A stretch of 64,000 nt of DNA from NCBI RefSeq assembly GCF_007954425.1, contig NZ_CP042345.1, positions 1,550,001 to 1,614,000 on the forward strand, read 5' to 3'. Both the position numbers and the translations under genes were made by a program. Positions 22,959 through 31,464 of the stretch are shown piece after piece. The notes below the pieces were generated by a model that did not search any database, had not been told where the DNA came from, and saw only the letters and a program-made list of their open reading frames with translations. How positions within the stretch are numbered: the first letter of the stretch is position 1; every line of letters starts with the position of its first letter. Origin of the DNA: Novosphingobium ginsenosidimutans. GTDB lineage: Bacteria; Pseudomonadota; Alphaproteobacteria; Sphingomonadales; Sphingomonadaceae.

Positions 22959-24929
22959 ATGTCTGACCCGAATGATCACGCGGCAAGCGACAAGCCCAAC
23001 GTTCGCGTATTTCTGAGCTATTCCCGCGATGATCGTAACCGCGCCATGAAGATAATTGGCGCCCTTGAGGGGGCTGGGTTCGAAGTTTGGTGGGACGGAC
23101 TACTGACTGGTGGCGAGACTTTTCTTCAAACCACCGAACAGATGCTGGAAATCTCCGATGCGGTTGTTGTGCTGTGGACGGCAACCTCGGTCACTTCTCA
23201 TTGGGTGAGGGACGAGGCAACTCGCGGCCGTGAACGTAATTGCCTAGTTCCGGTCAGCCTCGATGGCAGTACGCCGCCGCTGGGCTTCCGGCAAATTCAC
23301 TATGTCGACTTCTCCAAATGGAAGGGCCAAGCCGGAGGGTCGGAAATTGCCGAGCTTGTACGCGCAATACGTCAGGTAAACGCGTCAGGGACCCAATTTA
23401 GTGGTCCACTGGCCGGCCAGTCTGCCGCAAATCTGAAAGTCGCAAAGCGGATATCGCGCCGCTCACTCGTGATTGGAGGCAGCGCAGTCCTCGCGGCTGG
23501 CGGTACAATAGCCGGTTGGAAAGTTGGGCTCTTCGGTGCCGATGGGAATGTGAACTCAATCGCGGTAATGCCGTTTCGCAACCTAAGTGCAGACCCTGGC
23601 AAGAGTTATCTGTCTGACGGTCTAGCTGAAGAATTGCGCGCCATGCTCAGCGTCAACCGGCAGATCGAGGTTTCCGCGCAGTCGTCTTCGAACAGCGTCC
23701 GGGAGGAAAATTTGGCCGTGTCCGCGATCGCCAGTAAGCTCGGCGTCGCATACGTTCTTGAGGGATCAGTCCAGGTAGCTGGAGAACAGATGCGGGTTGT
23801 TGCGCGGCTAATTGGCGGCAATGACGGGTTCCAGAAGTGGTCGCAAGTATTTGATCGCAAGCTGAACGATGTCTTGGCGTTGCAAAGCGAGATCGCAACC
23901 GCCGTGACTGACGCGCTCGTCTCAACCATCCTTGGTGCGCAAAAGACCAAAAGCGAACGCATCGGTGGGACCAAGAATGCAAAAGCCTTCGATGCCTATC
24001 TGAGGGGGTCTGCACTTTTTGCGTTGGCTCAGGACGAGAAAACGGACCGACAATCGCTTGCGGACTTTGAAGAGGCCATAAAGCTTGATCCCGACTACGC
24101 GCTTGCGCGAGCTGCGCGGGCCCGTGGACTTTTGGTGGTCGGTGGCAGCTATGCCAGTGGGGCTGATATGCCGCTACTTTTCGCGGAAGCAGAAGTCGAA
24201 GCCCGAAAGTCCGTCGAACTCGCGCCAGATATGCTTGAAGGCCAAGCAGTGCTTGGCCAGTATCTTTACAGCAAACTTGATCTTACAGCCGCACGCGAAC
24301 CGATGGAGCGCAGCAAAGAACTCGGCTTCGGTCATGCAGGCATTCTCAACCATTATGCAGTCTTTGCCGCATACTTAACCGAATTCGACAAGGCCCGCGA
24401 TGCGCTGGTTCGCGCGAAGCGGCTTGACCCGCTCAATGCCAATGTTTGGCGGACGGCTTGCATAGTCGAGTTTCAAGCGCGCAACTTCTCTCAGGCGGAA
24501 GCAGAAGCACGCAACGCTCTGTCAATGAACAGCAAAATCAATGTGGCCAATCGCGTGCTTGGTGACATTGCTTTGGTGCGTAAAGATTATCATGCGGCGA
24601 AAGCATTTTTCGAGGCTGAGCCAAGCACTCTCTCGCGCCTGCGCGGCTTGGCCATAGCTGAGTTCAAGCTTGGCAATCCCATTGAAGCCCAGCAGAAATT
24701 GGACCAGCTCGTTACGAACTTCGGCACCAACAGTTCCTACCAGCAAGCGCAAGTCTTGACGCAATGGGGCGATACGGTCCGAGCGCTTGAAATGCTTGAA
24801 CAAGCATATGAGATTCGCGACTCCGGCCTGCTGTTTCTGGGTGGTGATGTAATGGTCGATCCAGTCCGCAAGGAGCCACGTTTTGCTGCGATCATCGCAA
24901 AAATCGGGCTTGCCGCGAATAAAATTTAG
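22959..24929 (+). CDS. TIR domain - membrane segment - TolB/FlgO-like domain - TPR protein
   Basis: 656 residues. A TIR domain spans about 14-125 (VRVFLSYSRDDRNRA, EVWWDGLLTGGETF, AVVVLWTATSVTSHW) with Glu86 in W82-VRDE, the place of the NADase catalytic Glu. One membrane helix is near 169-189 ([19 protein letters not shown]). A TolB-N/FlgO-like domain spans 198-320 (IAVMPFRNLSADPGKSYLSDGLAEEL, GVAYVLEGSVQ, RVVARLI, KWSQVFDRKL). Several TPR units follow from about 345 to the end. In related proteins this periplasmic part is joined to CadC or cyclase domains. The layout suggests envelope sensing coupled to a cytoplasmic TIR domain, possibly for signalling or defence. Confidence 0.88.
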   Translation: MSDPNDHAASDKPNVRVFLSYSRDDRNRAMKIIGALEGAGFEVWWDGLLTGGETFLQTTEQMLEISDAVVVLWTATSVTSHWVRDEATRGRERNCLVPVSLDGSTPPLGFRQIHYVDFSKWKGQAGGSEIAELVRAIRQVNASGTQFSGPLAGQSAANLKVAKRISRRSLVIGGSAVLAAGGTIAGWKVGLFGADGNVNSIAVMPFRNLSADPGKSYLSDGLAEELRAMLSVNRQIEVSAQSSSNSVREENLAVSAIASKLGVAYVLEGSVQVAGEQMRVVARLIGGNDGFQKWSQVFDRKLNDVLALQSEIATAVTDALVSTILGAQKTKSERIGGTKNAKAFDAYLRGSALFALAQDEKTDRQSLADFEEAIKLDPDYALARAARARGLLVVGGSYASGADMPLLFAEAEVEARKSVELAPDMLEGQAVLGQYLYSKLDLTAAREPMERSKELGFGHAGILNHYAVFAAYLTEFDKARDALVRAKRLDPLNANVWRTACIVEFQARNFSQAEAEARNALSMNSKINVANRVLGDIALVRKDYHAAKAFFEAEPSTLSRLRGLAIAEFKLGNPIEAQQKLDQLVTNFGTNSSYQQAQVLTQWGDTVRALEMLEQAYEIRDSGLLFLGGDVMVDPVRKEPRFAAIIAKIGLAANKI

Positions 24930-25150
24930 TCTGATGCGAGGCTGCAATTATGAGCACTTCTGCCCCCGCATGCTCAAGCCGACTCCCGCTCAATGAATGA
25001 CAGGATTCGAACTATAATCGGCGTGTACCAAATGTCGGCTAAGTTCGCGGCAGCAGACCTTCAAAGCGATGCCTGAAACCCAATCGGGCCGAATACGCCA
25101 GCACCGTTTCCAGGCTCGGTAAGCGAATGCAACCGACTGGTTGCTGCAAT

Positions 25151-25579
25151 TCAGCACCTATGATCCCGCCAGTAGCGGTCCCAGCGAAGTGCGGTTCCGG
25201 ACTGCACCATCGCGCAGGACAGGTCGCCAACGGTTGGTGATGTGCACCAGGCAGCAGTGCGGCTGCCCCCTGCGCCGCCGACGGACTGGCAGGTGAGCGT
25301 GGGACCATTGACCAAGACATGTCCCTCAACACTGGTGCCAGTCTGGCGTCCCACAAGCCTCACAAGAGTGTCGCGTGCCTCGATCGCACTCGCATCGGGA
25401 CAAGGTTGATTGGCACTGCAGGTGCCATTCATTTCCTTGGCGGCGATCCCGGACAAGCGCACGTGAGGACCTTCGGCGCACCAGACCGGGCCGTCACCGT
25501 CCCACACCCGGATCGGCGTGCATTCAAAGGATTGGCCAGCTGGCACGATCGCCGCGGCCCAGAATATCAAACTGATCAT
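25151..25579 (-). CDS. Thermonuclease (SNase)-like exported protein
   Basis: 142 residues with a signal-like N-terminus (ISLIFWAAAIVPAGQS) and an SNase-like core: IRVWDGDGPVW in place of the usual V-x-DGDT, then HVRLSGIAAKEMNGTC and an A-rich helix ASAIEARDTLVRLVG. Several Cys could form disulphides. The DGDG and AAKE variants differ from the classical DGDT and DAPE motifs, so nuclease activity should not be assumed. The start overlaps the stop of the excalibur-domain gene as ATGA. Confidence 0.75.
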   Translation of the reverse strand: MISLIFWAAAIVPAGQSFECTPIRVWDGDGPVWCAEGPHVRLSGIAAKEMNGTCSANQPCPDASAIEARDTLVRLVGRQTGTSVEGHVLVNGPTLTCQSVGGAGGSRTAAWCTSPTVGDLSCAMVQSGTALRWDRYWRDHRC

Positions 25580-25899
25580 CGGCCTCGGTATGGCTCACAG
25601 CCAACGCCGTCGCCATCCCGATCGAGATGTGGTCCGTAACCTGGCTGGCCGCGATAGACAGGAGCAGCACCAGCTGCACGCGCTTCAGCGCAGTTTCTGA
25701 ATGCACCAACCGGGCTAATCCCGAAAAGCGACTGGCGTTCCTGACGCTGAGGAGCTGGCGCACCGCCACCATGGCAATGGTAGTCGCCGGTCTTGCGATT
25801 GTTGTGGCAGCCCTCCCGGTTGAGTCCACCCGGGTGAGCGGCTGCAACTGCGCCTTGCAACAGAAGGAGGCTGCTCAGCAGGACCTTTGCGTGCACCAT
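25576..25899 (-). CDS. Secreted excalibur-domain protein with YHYH-type motif
   Basis: 107 residues: signal peptide to AAAHPGG, then GGLNREGCHNNRKTGDYHCHGG (the HPGG...CH...GDYHCH motif common in small secreted proteins), a linker, and a C-terminal excalibur calcium-binding motif, FRNCAEARAAGAAPVYRG followed by LDRDGDGVGCE. Excalibur domains often accompany SNase-type nucleases. Here the nuclease-like gene is translationally coupled downstream, which supports both calls. Confidence 0.85.
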   Translation of the reverse strand: MVHAKVLLSSLLLLQGAVAAAHPGGLNREGCHNNRKTGDYHCHGGGAPAPQRQERQSLFGISPVGAFRNCAEARAAGAAPVYRGQPGYGPHLDRDGDGVGCEPYRGR

Positions 25900-26027
25900 G
25901 CCATTAGTCTGCGTTGGAGTTGTTAAAGAGTCGATACGTTTTCAACCAAGCATCCGAGTGCGCCAGTTTCTTGCTTTCCTACACATAACCAATCTGGTTA
26001 TTTATAAGGAATTGTAGGAGCCAAGAT

Positions 26028-26120
26028 ATGCCAGTCGATTCTGAAACCATCCAAGCAATAGCTGCTCTTGTCGGTGCTATTGCTTCGCTCGTTTGGGCCT
26101 TGCGGCGACGTCGCGGCTGA
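26028..26120 (+). CDS. 30-residue membrane microprotein
   Basis: A short frame preceded by a strong TAGGAG ribosome site seven bases before the ATG. It encodes MPVDSETIQAIAALVGAI ... ending WALRRRRG: an acidic start, one hydrophobic helix of about 17 residues and a tetra-arginine tail. The stop is followed about 97 bases later by a strong hairpin. The combination of ribosome site, helix and basic tail makes it likely to be translated. It resembles type I toxin peptides and phage-like small membrane proteins in plan, but there is no direct homology evidence. Confidence 0.55.
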   Translation: MPVDSETIQAIAALVGAIASLVWALRRRRG

Positions 26121-26216
26121 TGCTGAAAGCACCGGGACTATCAGCAGTTAGAAGCGGAGGCCTTGATAGGCGCTATCGCGAGTACTCCAGCTGCCGGATA
26201 CCGCAACTCGCTTCAG

Positions 26217-26245
26217 AGAGGTGGAAGGGAACGCCTTCCACCTCT
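26217..26245. terminator. Bidirectional hairpin terminator
   Basis: A perfect 12-bp stem, AGAGGTGGAAGG and CCTTCCACCTCT, with a five-base loop lies between the microprotein on the plus strand and the DUF927-type gene converging on the minus strand. There is little T-rich sequence after either arm. It is the strongest hairpin in this stretch and probably ends one or both transcripts. Confidence 0.65.
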
Positions 26246-26254
26246 GCTGTTGCG

Positions 26255-27793
26255 TTAGGCCGTAAACGTGCTCTGCTCGTCACGCGCGTGAGGCAGGACA
26301 AATTGGTGGAGTCGCTCGCGTTTCATGCCAGGGGCAAGTGTGCCCCATGTGGCGAGGTTCTTGCCGTCAACCTTGAGCACTGCACGCACGTCCGGCGTGT
26401 TTCGGATGCTCTTCCAGTCTTCGAACGCTTCCTCGATCTTAGCTGGCCTGATCTTGATGATGCGCTTGCCACCTTTGACCGTGATCGTGCCAAGCGCTGC
26501 CATCGCGGCAGCTGACTGGGTAGTGTCATCCACCTCGGGCGTGATCACGACCAGTCTGCCGTCGGAGGCCAGCGCATGCAGGCGGTCTGTAAATTGAGGC
26601 CTAGCTAGGCTCATTCCGCGGTGGAGATCATGCACGGCAAGAGCGGTGGCCATGCAGTTAAACCTCAGCGGTAAGACCTTATAGCGCTTTGCCATCATCC
26701 CAGCGACGTAGACGGCCGCGATTGCAGAGGCGTCACGGTAGGCAACACCGCCAATGCCCTGATCGACGGCTCGGCTTAAAAAGCTCGCATGTAGTCGTGA
26801 GATACGTGCCTTAACGGCCGCAGCATCAGCGGTGAGATCGGCGTGCAGCTTTTTGACGAACTGAGGGAAAGCCAATCCGTGGTTGCTCGCAGCTGCAGCC
26901 AGAAGGCTATCCACGAACTCCGCACCATTTGAACAACCGTTCGGAACGGCCGTCAGCACCCCAAGCGGACCCTCCGGAATGGCTAAGGTAATGATGCGAT
27001 CTTCATCTGATGTCATGCCGCAAGCTTCGCGAAATGCGCTGCGTCCAGACAGAAGGACCACCCTGTTACCTGGCGCCTGGAGGGTATCAAAAGCGAGTGC
27101 AGCGAAGGTCTCGGCCTTTTGGGGCTTGCTAGCAACGGCTAGGGCCGATGCGACATGATCTACAATCAGGGGATGATCGCGGGTATCGCGCTGAACCTTG
27201 GCCGGATCCCGCTTAATGTCCTTGAGCGCGCAGACATAGCGGCGCGGACCTATAGTCGATGCGGCCAGTACCTGGGTCACAGTTTTGCCGGTGTATCCGG
27301 GGCCGACCAATTCGAAGATCGGACTACCTACTTGCGGCAGGAACCGAAGTAGCGGGGGCAGGAACATCGCCATAAGCGCAAAGGCTGGGACGGGATGATC
27401 CTTTAGGGGCAGTGCAACGAGCTTCTTCCACTTGTTGATCGTGCCATGTCGCGCGACCCGATCATTGCCTGGAAACAGCACTTCGGGCGACGGACCATCA
27501 CCGCAAGCGACCGTCTGATCCAAGAACGCAAAAGACCTTTGGCTCCAACCGACGTGGTCGCGGACACGTCCAGGGATAAAATCCTTGATCGCCCGGACTT
27601 CGGTGATGATCGCGTCAAGGTCCTCTTCGGCAAAAAGGGGGAGGCCGGCCAGATTTAGGTCATGGGCAAGCGTCTTGTTCGCGAGACCGAAGTCTTCATA
27701 AGGAAGGATCGCAGCACCGTGGTCAGCTTCGATGCTGACATAGCGGCGGCCGCTGTCGGCAAGGTAGCCGACGATGGAGGGATTCAAACTCAT
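26255..27793 (-). CDS. DUF927-type ATPase (replication/mobile-element protein)
   Basis: The ATG at 27793 has a GGAG site eight bases upstream and gives 512 residues (MSLNPSIVGYLADSGRRYV); the longer frame to 27928 adds a low-complexity leader. The N-terminal part has the DUF927 pattern (HVGWSQRSFAFLDQTV, PEVLFPGND, GTINKWKKLVA). A Walker A motif GPGYTGKT follows, then a Walker B-like HPLIVDHVASA. DUF927 proteins are helicase-like ATPases found with primases on plasmids and integrative elements. The C-terminal part (FTDRLHALASDGRLVVI) resembles a winged-helix region. It lies downstream of the candidate Rep gene. Confidence 0.75.
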   Translation of the reverse strand: MSLNPSIVGYLADSGRRYVSIEADHGAAILPYEDFGLANKTLAHDLNLAGLPLFAEEDLDAIITEVRAIKDFIPGRVRDHVGWSQRSFAFLDQTVACGDGPSPEVLFPGNDRVARHGTINKWKKLVALPLKDHPVPAFALMAMFLPPLLRFLPQVGSPIFELVGPGYTGKTVTQVLAASTIGPRRYVCALKDIKRDPAKVQRDTRDHPLIVDHVASALAVASKPQKAETFAALAFDTLQAPGNRVVLLSGRSAFREACGMTSDEDRIITLAIPEGPLGVLTAVPNGCSNGAEFVDSLLAAAASNHGLAFPQFVKKLHADLTADAAAVKARISRLHASFLSRAVDQGIGGVAYRDASAIAAVYVAGMMAKRYKVLPLRFNCMATALAVHDLHRGMSLARPQFTDRLHALASDGRLVVITPEVDDTTQSAAAMAALGTITVKGGKRIIKIRPAKIEEAFEDWKSIRNTPDVRAVLKVDGKNLATWGTLAPGMKRERLHQFVLPHARDEQSTFTA

Positions 27794-28078
27794 TTCGTTT
27801 ACTCCAGACACAGGTGGTCTTTGCGAAACTGCAGGTGCTGCAGCCGCAGGCGGATTTTTCGGTCGTCGTGCGTGTCGATCGGGCGGACTTGTCCCGACTT
27901 TCCCGACATTCCCGACCAGTTCAGGCACTTTTCATGTTGGAAATGATGGATTTGGGATCAAACGGCGTGAAAAACGCTGTTATGTATCAGCTACTCAGCT
28001 GAACCTGCCGTTCTTCAGGTCACCAATGATGGTACGACCTACCAACGCTAGCTTTCCCAAACCCATTCAAACTCATCC

Positions 28079-28972
28079 TCAAGGGCTCATGATACGGAAA
28101 CCTTCCTTTGTAGGGGTAAGGTTACTGAGGGCTATGAAGTCCTCGATTGACCATAAATCCATCCAGATCAGCCATTGCTGTAGGTAGGGACTAGGGATTG
28201 CTGACTTGGTCGTTGAGCGTGTTCGGGTACCGTCTTCGTGTAGCGTGGTCGGTCGATGCGGAACCCAGCTTTCCAGGCAATAGGTGATGGGATCGGGAAG
28301 GTTATAGAGGCCTTCCTTTACTTGAACTCTAGGGCTCGGCTTCAAGCCCTGTTCGAGAGGGTGGATCCTGTGATTCTTGTACTTTCTGGCCTCTCGTAGG
28401 TTCTCGGTGGCCTGCAGCTTTTCGCCAACCACGATGCCGTGAAAATGAAAGTCCCACACACCCTGGTCGCGGTTAGCGTCGAAGTCGGCGTCCAAGCCGA
28501 AGAAGCCAAAGCCAGGGACCGCGTTAATGCCGTTGCGTTCGAAGTCGTTCTTTAGCCGCTTCACCAGGCCTCGCGGCCTTACCTCATAAAGATCGGCAGC
28601 TTTGACGAGAAAGCCCTGTGGGCGCAGCGTCACCAACCCCTGGGGCTGATGAGCGTACGTTTCGACAAGTTTCCACCAGCCACCAAGAATGGGCATCCTT
28701 GCTTCACGATGATAAACCGCAGACGCTAATGTCTCCGCAGGTACACCGGTCTCATTGGCCTTATGCAGGCGGCTGCGAAGGTCTCTTGCCCGTTCGATTT
28801 CCCAGTCATTCAGGCCGTTTTCGTCTTCGAGCACCTTACAGTGCTTCTTGTCTTGGCGAAGTTCCCTTTCGAGGTCACGGAAGCGAACAACACCATCTAC
28901 GTGCCGGGTGTCCTTGCCTAACCGGTACGGCTTCTTTGGTGCCGGCAGATTGGAGTAGCTACCGCCAGCCAT
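28079..28972 (-). CDS. Candidate HUH-type replication initiator
   Basis: Start at ATG 28972 after GAGGAGA gives 297 residues. The middle part has FGFFGLDADFDANRDQGVWDF immediately followed by HFHGIVVGE. An HxH pair flanked by hydrophobic residues is the metal-binding motif of HUH endonucleases. Further on, LYNLPDPITYCLESW has tyrosines where rolling-circle initiators carry the nicking Tyr. The N-terminus is basic and helical. The gene lies just before a DUF927 ATPase gene on the same strand, as expected for a replication module of an integrative element. Family assignment is by motif only. Confidence 0.55.
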   Translation of the reverse strand: MAGGSYSNLPAPKKPYRLGKDTRHVDGVVRFRDLERELRQDKKHCKVLEDENGLNDWEIERARDLRSRLHKANETGVPAETLASAVYHREARMPILGGWWKLVETYAHQPQGLVTLRPQGFLVKAADLYEVRPRGLVKRLKNDFERNGINAVPGFGFFGLDADFDANRDQGVWDFHFHGIVVGEKLQATENLREARKYKNHRIHPLEQGLKPSPRVQVKEGLYNLPDPITYCLESWVPHRPTTLHEDGTRTRSTTKSAIPSPYLQQWLIWMDLWSIEDFIALSNLTPTKEGFRIMSP

Positions 28973-29173
28973 AATCAGTCTCCTCGACAGCATTCAGCGC
29001 CGCGTCAGAGCTTGTCAGAGCCTGAGAGACGTTATTCAGCGAATGCATTGGCCGTACTCCGTAGGCACGAGTTTGCTTGCCCAGCCCGCCATCGCGGGTG
29101 AGCGGTTGATGATCAAAATTGACGGAACGCGAGAAAGGCTGGCTTCTGCGTCGGCTATGTTGCGAGGATCATG

Positions 29174-29857
29174 TCATGACCGCCTCCAGAGCGACCGTTT
29201 AAGGCTGCGCAAGCGGATCGTGATGAAAGAAGTAGCCTTGGCAGGCTGCTCTTCGAAGTCGATTTCCCAGGACCCTGCTTCACTCAGGAACAGGTAAATC
29301 TCACCCGAGGTCGATTTTCCATCGCCACCAGGAGATAGGGCCATGAAGCGATCGTAATGCTGCCGCATTTCCTCGAAGGGCACCGATTTGCAAACCTCGA
29401 CTATCGCATCCGGTAGCGGCGCAATCACTTGGTGAAGCGCTACTAACCCTTGCCAATCGTCAGAGTAGATCCGTTCTTTGACATTCTGCAGCGGAGTGCC
29501 ACGAACCACGTTCATGTCGACGTAGCCCTGTGTTTCGAGCTCGTGGCGGTAATGGATGAGACTTGACGCTGCCAAAGCGTATTCAGCCAGGCCTTTCGAT
29601 TTGAACCAACCGATTGATTGCTGAAACTCAGTTGCGATTGTTGCCAGGGCGCTGCCGCCCAAGCCAAATCCTGCTATCTCCTTCAGCATGCGGCCTAAGG
29701 TGATCTGGAACTGATCGTACTTGCGGTGGTGTCCTTTACCTCCACCACCTGCAGAAGGCTGCAACGCACCTAGGCGCGTCAAATAGTCCAGCATCTGCGC
29801 ATCGAGACCGGTCAGGTCTTGCGCTTGGCTGCGAGAATAGGACGAGTCTTTGGTCAT
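29174..29857 (-). CDS. MerR-like DNA-binding regulator
   Basis: From the ATG at 29857 the protein has 227 residues. The N-terminal 70 residues form a MerR-like winged helix: YSRSQAQDLTGLDAQMLDYLTRLGALQPS, a Gly-rich wing, then HRKYDQFQITLGRMLKEIAGFG. The C-terminal part is an unknown ligand or partner domain. The frame is open to 29896, but that would place the operator pair inside the gene, so the inner start is preferred. It is likely autoregulated through two copies of an 11-bp near-palindrome just upstream, and may control the downstream Rep and DUF927 genes. Confidence 0.7.
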   Translation of the reverse strand: MTKDSSYSRSQAQDLTGLDAQMLDYLTRLGALQPSAGGGGKGHHRKYDQFQITLGRMLKEIAGFGLGGSALATIATEFQQSIGWFKSKGLAEYALAASSLIHYRHELETQGYVDMNVVRGTPLQNVKERIYSDDWQGLVALHQVIAPLPDAIVEVCKSVPFEEMRQHYDRFMALSPGGDGKSTSGEIYLFLSEAGSWEIDFEEQPAKATSFITIRLRSLKRSLWRRS

Positions 29858-29876
29858 GATGACCTGGCGACTAAAC

Positions 29877-29915
29877 GGAAAAATTCCTTTTGTCAAACGC
29901 AGAAGGAAAAATTCC
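29877..29915. promoter_or_regulatory. Twin near-palindromic operators upstream of the MerR-like gene
   Basis: GGAAAAATTCC occurs at 29877-29887 and again at 29905-29915, 28 bases apart. Each is a near-palindrome (GGAA/TTCC arms), and the flanks AAAC and GTTT make the whole an imperfect inverted repeat. The pair lies 20 to 58 bases before the preferred start of the MerR-like gene, in the position of an autoregulatory site. Confidence 0.65.
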
Positions 29916-29933
29916 GTTTATGAACCCGCGCCA

Positions 29934-30761
29934 CTATAGATGGTAGCAGCCGGTGATGCTCCGCAGATACTCTTGCTTTGGGACATAATCGCTCGGCCAG
30001 TAGTGGATGCCTTCGGAGTTACGGTATCCCCAAGTACCTCCGCTGGCAGTACACGCCCGGCCCCTCCGGATGAAATCCTCTGCAATCGCGCGTAGGCGTT
30101 TTTGCTCAATCTCTGATTGGCGGGCTGCCTCAGCTCTTCCTGCCGGCGAGTTAGCGTAGGCAGCTCTTGCAGCTTCATTTTGCTCCGCAATAGCCGCCTT
30201 TGCGTCGAGCAAACGACGTTTTTCACGGGCTTCTGCCAACGTCATTTCTTCATCGGACATGAAAACATGCACCTTGCCAGGATTGGCTAGAGCGTTCTCG
30301 ATCGTGGTCTGCTCACCTTGGTATGGTCCATAGTCCCAGCTGTCATAGCGCGGGCCATTGGAAGTCATCATCCAATCGACGTAGCTTTTCACGGCCTTGT
30401 CGACTGTGACGACGGCGCGGCAAACCAGTTTGCCAGAGCTTGAGCTCAGAACCTGAATGTCTTCATATCTGACATCAGTTTCGGGTGGGCTTCTTCCTGT
30501 CGAGCGGCTTAGAATTGCATCGTAGCTGTCAGGTGATTGGTTGACCGGCTTCTTCTCTCGCCAAAGGTTGAGCTTAACTTCGGCGGCGAGATCGCCTTTG
30601 GCCACATCGCGGCCATAGGCTTCAGCAACTGCACTCGCGCTCTGCTTGCAGATATCCAGGGAACCGGACCATTGTTGCGAGCCTGCCTCAGCTTCCGCCG
30701 CACTTGAGATAATGCAAAGTATCGTCGCTGCACATAGCATGAACTTTGGATAGCGATGCAT
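29934..30761 (-). CDS. Exported hypothetical protein with C-terminal coiled-coil-like region
   Basis: The ATG at 30761 follows GGAGGCTAGG and begins a signal peptide (MHRYPKFMLCAATILCIISSAAEAEAG), giving 275 residues. The mature part has CKQSASAVAEAYGRDVAKGD, then beta-like segments (LSSSSGKLVCRAVVTVDKAV) and a Glu/Ala-rich helix (EAREKRRLLDAKAAIAEQNEAARAAY). It ends with a Cys-containing tail (RRGRACTASGGTWGYRN ... SITGCYHL). The upstream extension of the frame to 31010 is a leader without protein character. Function unknown. Confidence 0.65.
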   Translation of the reverse strand: MHRYPKFMLCAATILCIISSAAEAEAGSQQWSGSLDICKQSASAVAEAYGRDVAKGDLAAEVKLNLWREKKPVNQSPDSYDAILSRSTGRSPPETDVRYEDIQVLSSSSGKLVCRAVVTVDKAVKSYVDWMMTSNGPRYDSWDYGPYQGEQTTIENALANPGKVHVFMSDEEMTLAEAREKRRLLDAKAAIAEQNEAARAAYANSPAGRAEAARQSEIEQKRLRAIAEDFIRRGRACTASGGTWGYRNSEGIHYWPSDYVPKQEYLRSITGCYHL

Positions 30762-31020
30762 CCTAGCCTCCAAATTGACTGGAGGCGCCGGTCGAAGCCG
30801 GGTGTTCGTAACCCTGAGCGTACCCAGAGCGCCGCCGCCTTTAGGCGAGCCCTGGACATGCGCGACGGCCACCCGGCCGAGGAATCTCGACCGGCGTACG
30901 CTGTTTGAGGTTACGAAGCCTCCCTTGCGGGACTGACCGCAAGTGGGGTTGGTATGCGGTGAAAGCATGCGCTGTTCAAGCGCTTGCTGCGGCTGGCGAT
31001 GGTCTGTCATCGGTTCAGCC
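30762..31020. other. Intergenic leader region
   Basis: About 260 bases between the exported protein start and the stop of the DUF3768 gene. It is GC-rich with several small inverted segments but no frame with protein character. It may hold a promoter for the exported protein and perhaps a structured leader. Confidence 0.4.
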
Positions 31021-31374
31021 TCACCACTCGGAAGCCAACATGACGGTCAGCACCCTGTGGGTCACCGTAGGATCAGCTGGATCTTCTGACCCGTATTCGA
31101 GCTGCTTGTCGTAATAGTCGACCTTCCACAGCAGGTCGTGACCCCACAAAGACAGCTGACCGAAATCACGCTCGGGGCCGTTGTCAGGATCAAAGTCTTT
31201 GTAGCTGGCGAGTTCGGATGCGAGTTGCGCAGCGTCAATGGCGGTGATCCCTTGCACGCCGCGTGTGATCGTGATCGTTCCGCTGGTAGATTTCCCTTGG
31301 CGCAGTTCGTCATTTAGCCGAGCGATCTGTTCCGCCCGCGGGACCGTTTTGGTTATGTTTCCATGGTCAGCCAT
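31021..31374 (-). CDS. DUF3768 protein
   Basis: From the ATG at 31374 (GGAG five bases upstream) the protein has 117 residues with the DUF3768 signature: RAEQIARLNDELRQGK, GTITITRGVQGI, then FDPDNGPERDFGQLSLWGHDLLWKVDYYD, DPADPTVTHRVLTVMLASEW. This family is common on alphaproteobacterial plasmids and integrative elements. Its function is unknown, so it marks mobile DNA. The frame is open further upstream but without family similarity. Confidence 0.85.
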   Translation of the reverse strand: MADHGNITKTVPRAEQIARLNDELRQGKSTSGTITITRGVQGITAIDAAQLASELASYKDFDPDNGPERDFGQLSLWGHDLLWKVDYYDKQLEYGSEDPADPTVTHRVLTVMLASEW

Positions 31375-31464
31375 GGCATGCTCCTGTTTCGAAGGTAGCC
31401 GCCATCCCGCCACGCCAAGCTGCGCGGCTGGGATGGTCGGCAATGTTGGGTTTGAACGGTTCGG

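Noticed and set aside
24996..25020. tRNA T-arm-like sequence (AGGATTCGAACT) that might be a second attachment site
   Set aside because: The flanking stem does not pair properly and no other tRNA elements surround it; it does not complete the tRNA-Gly half at 32592.
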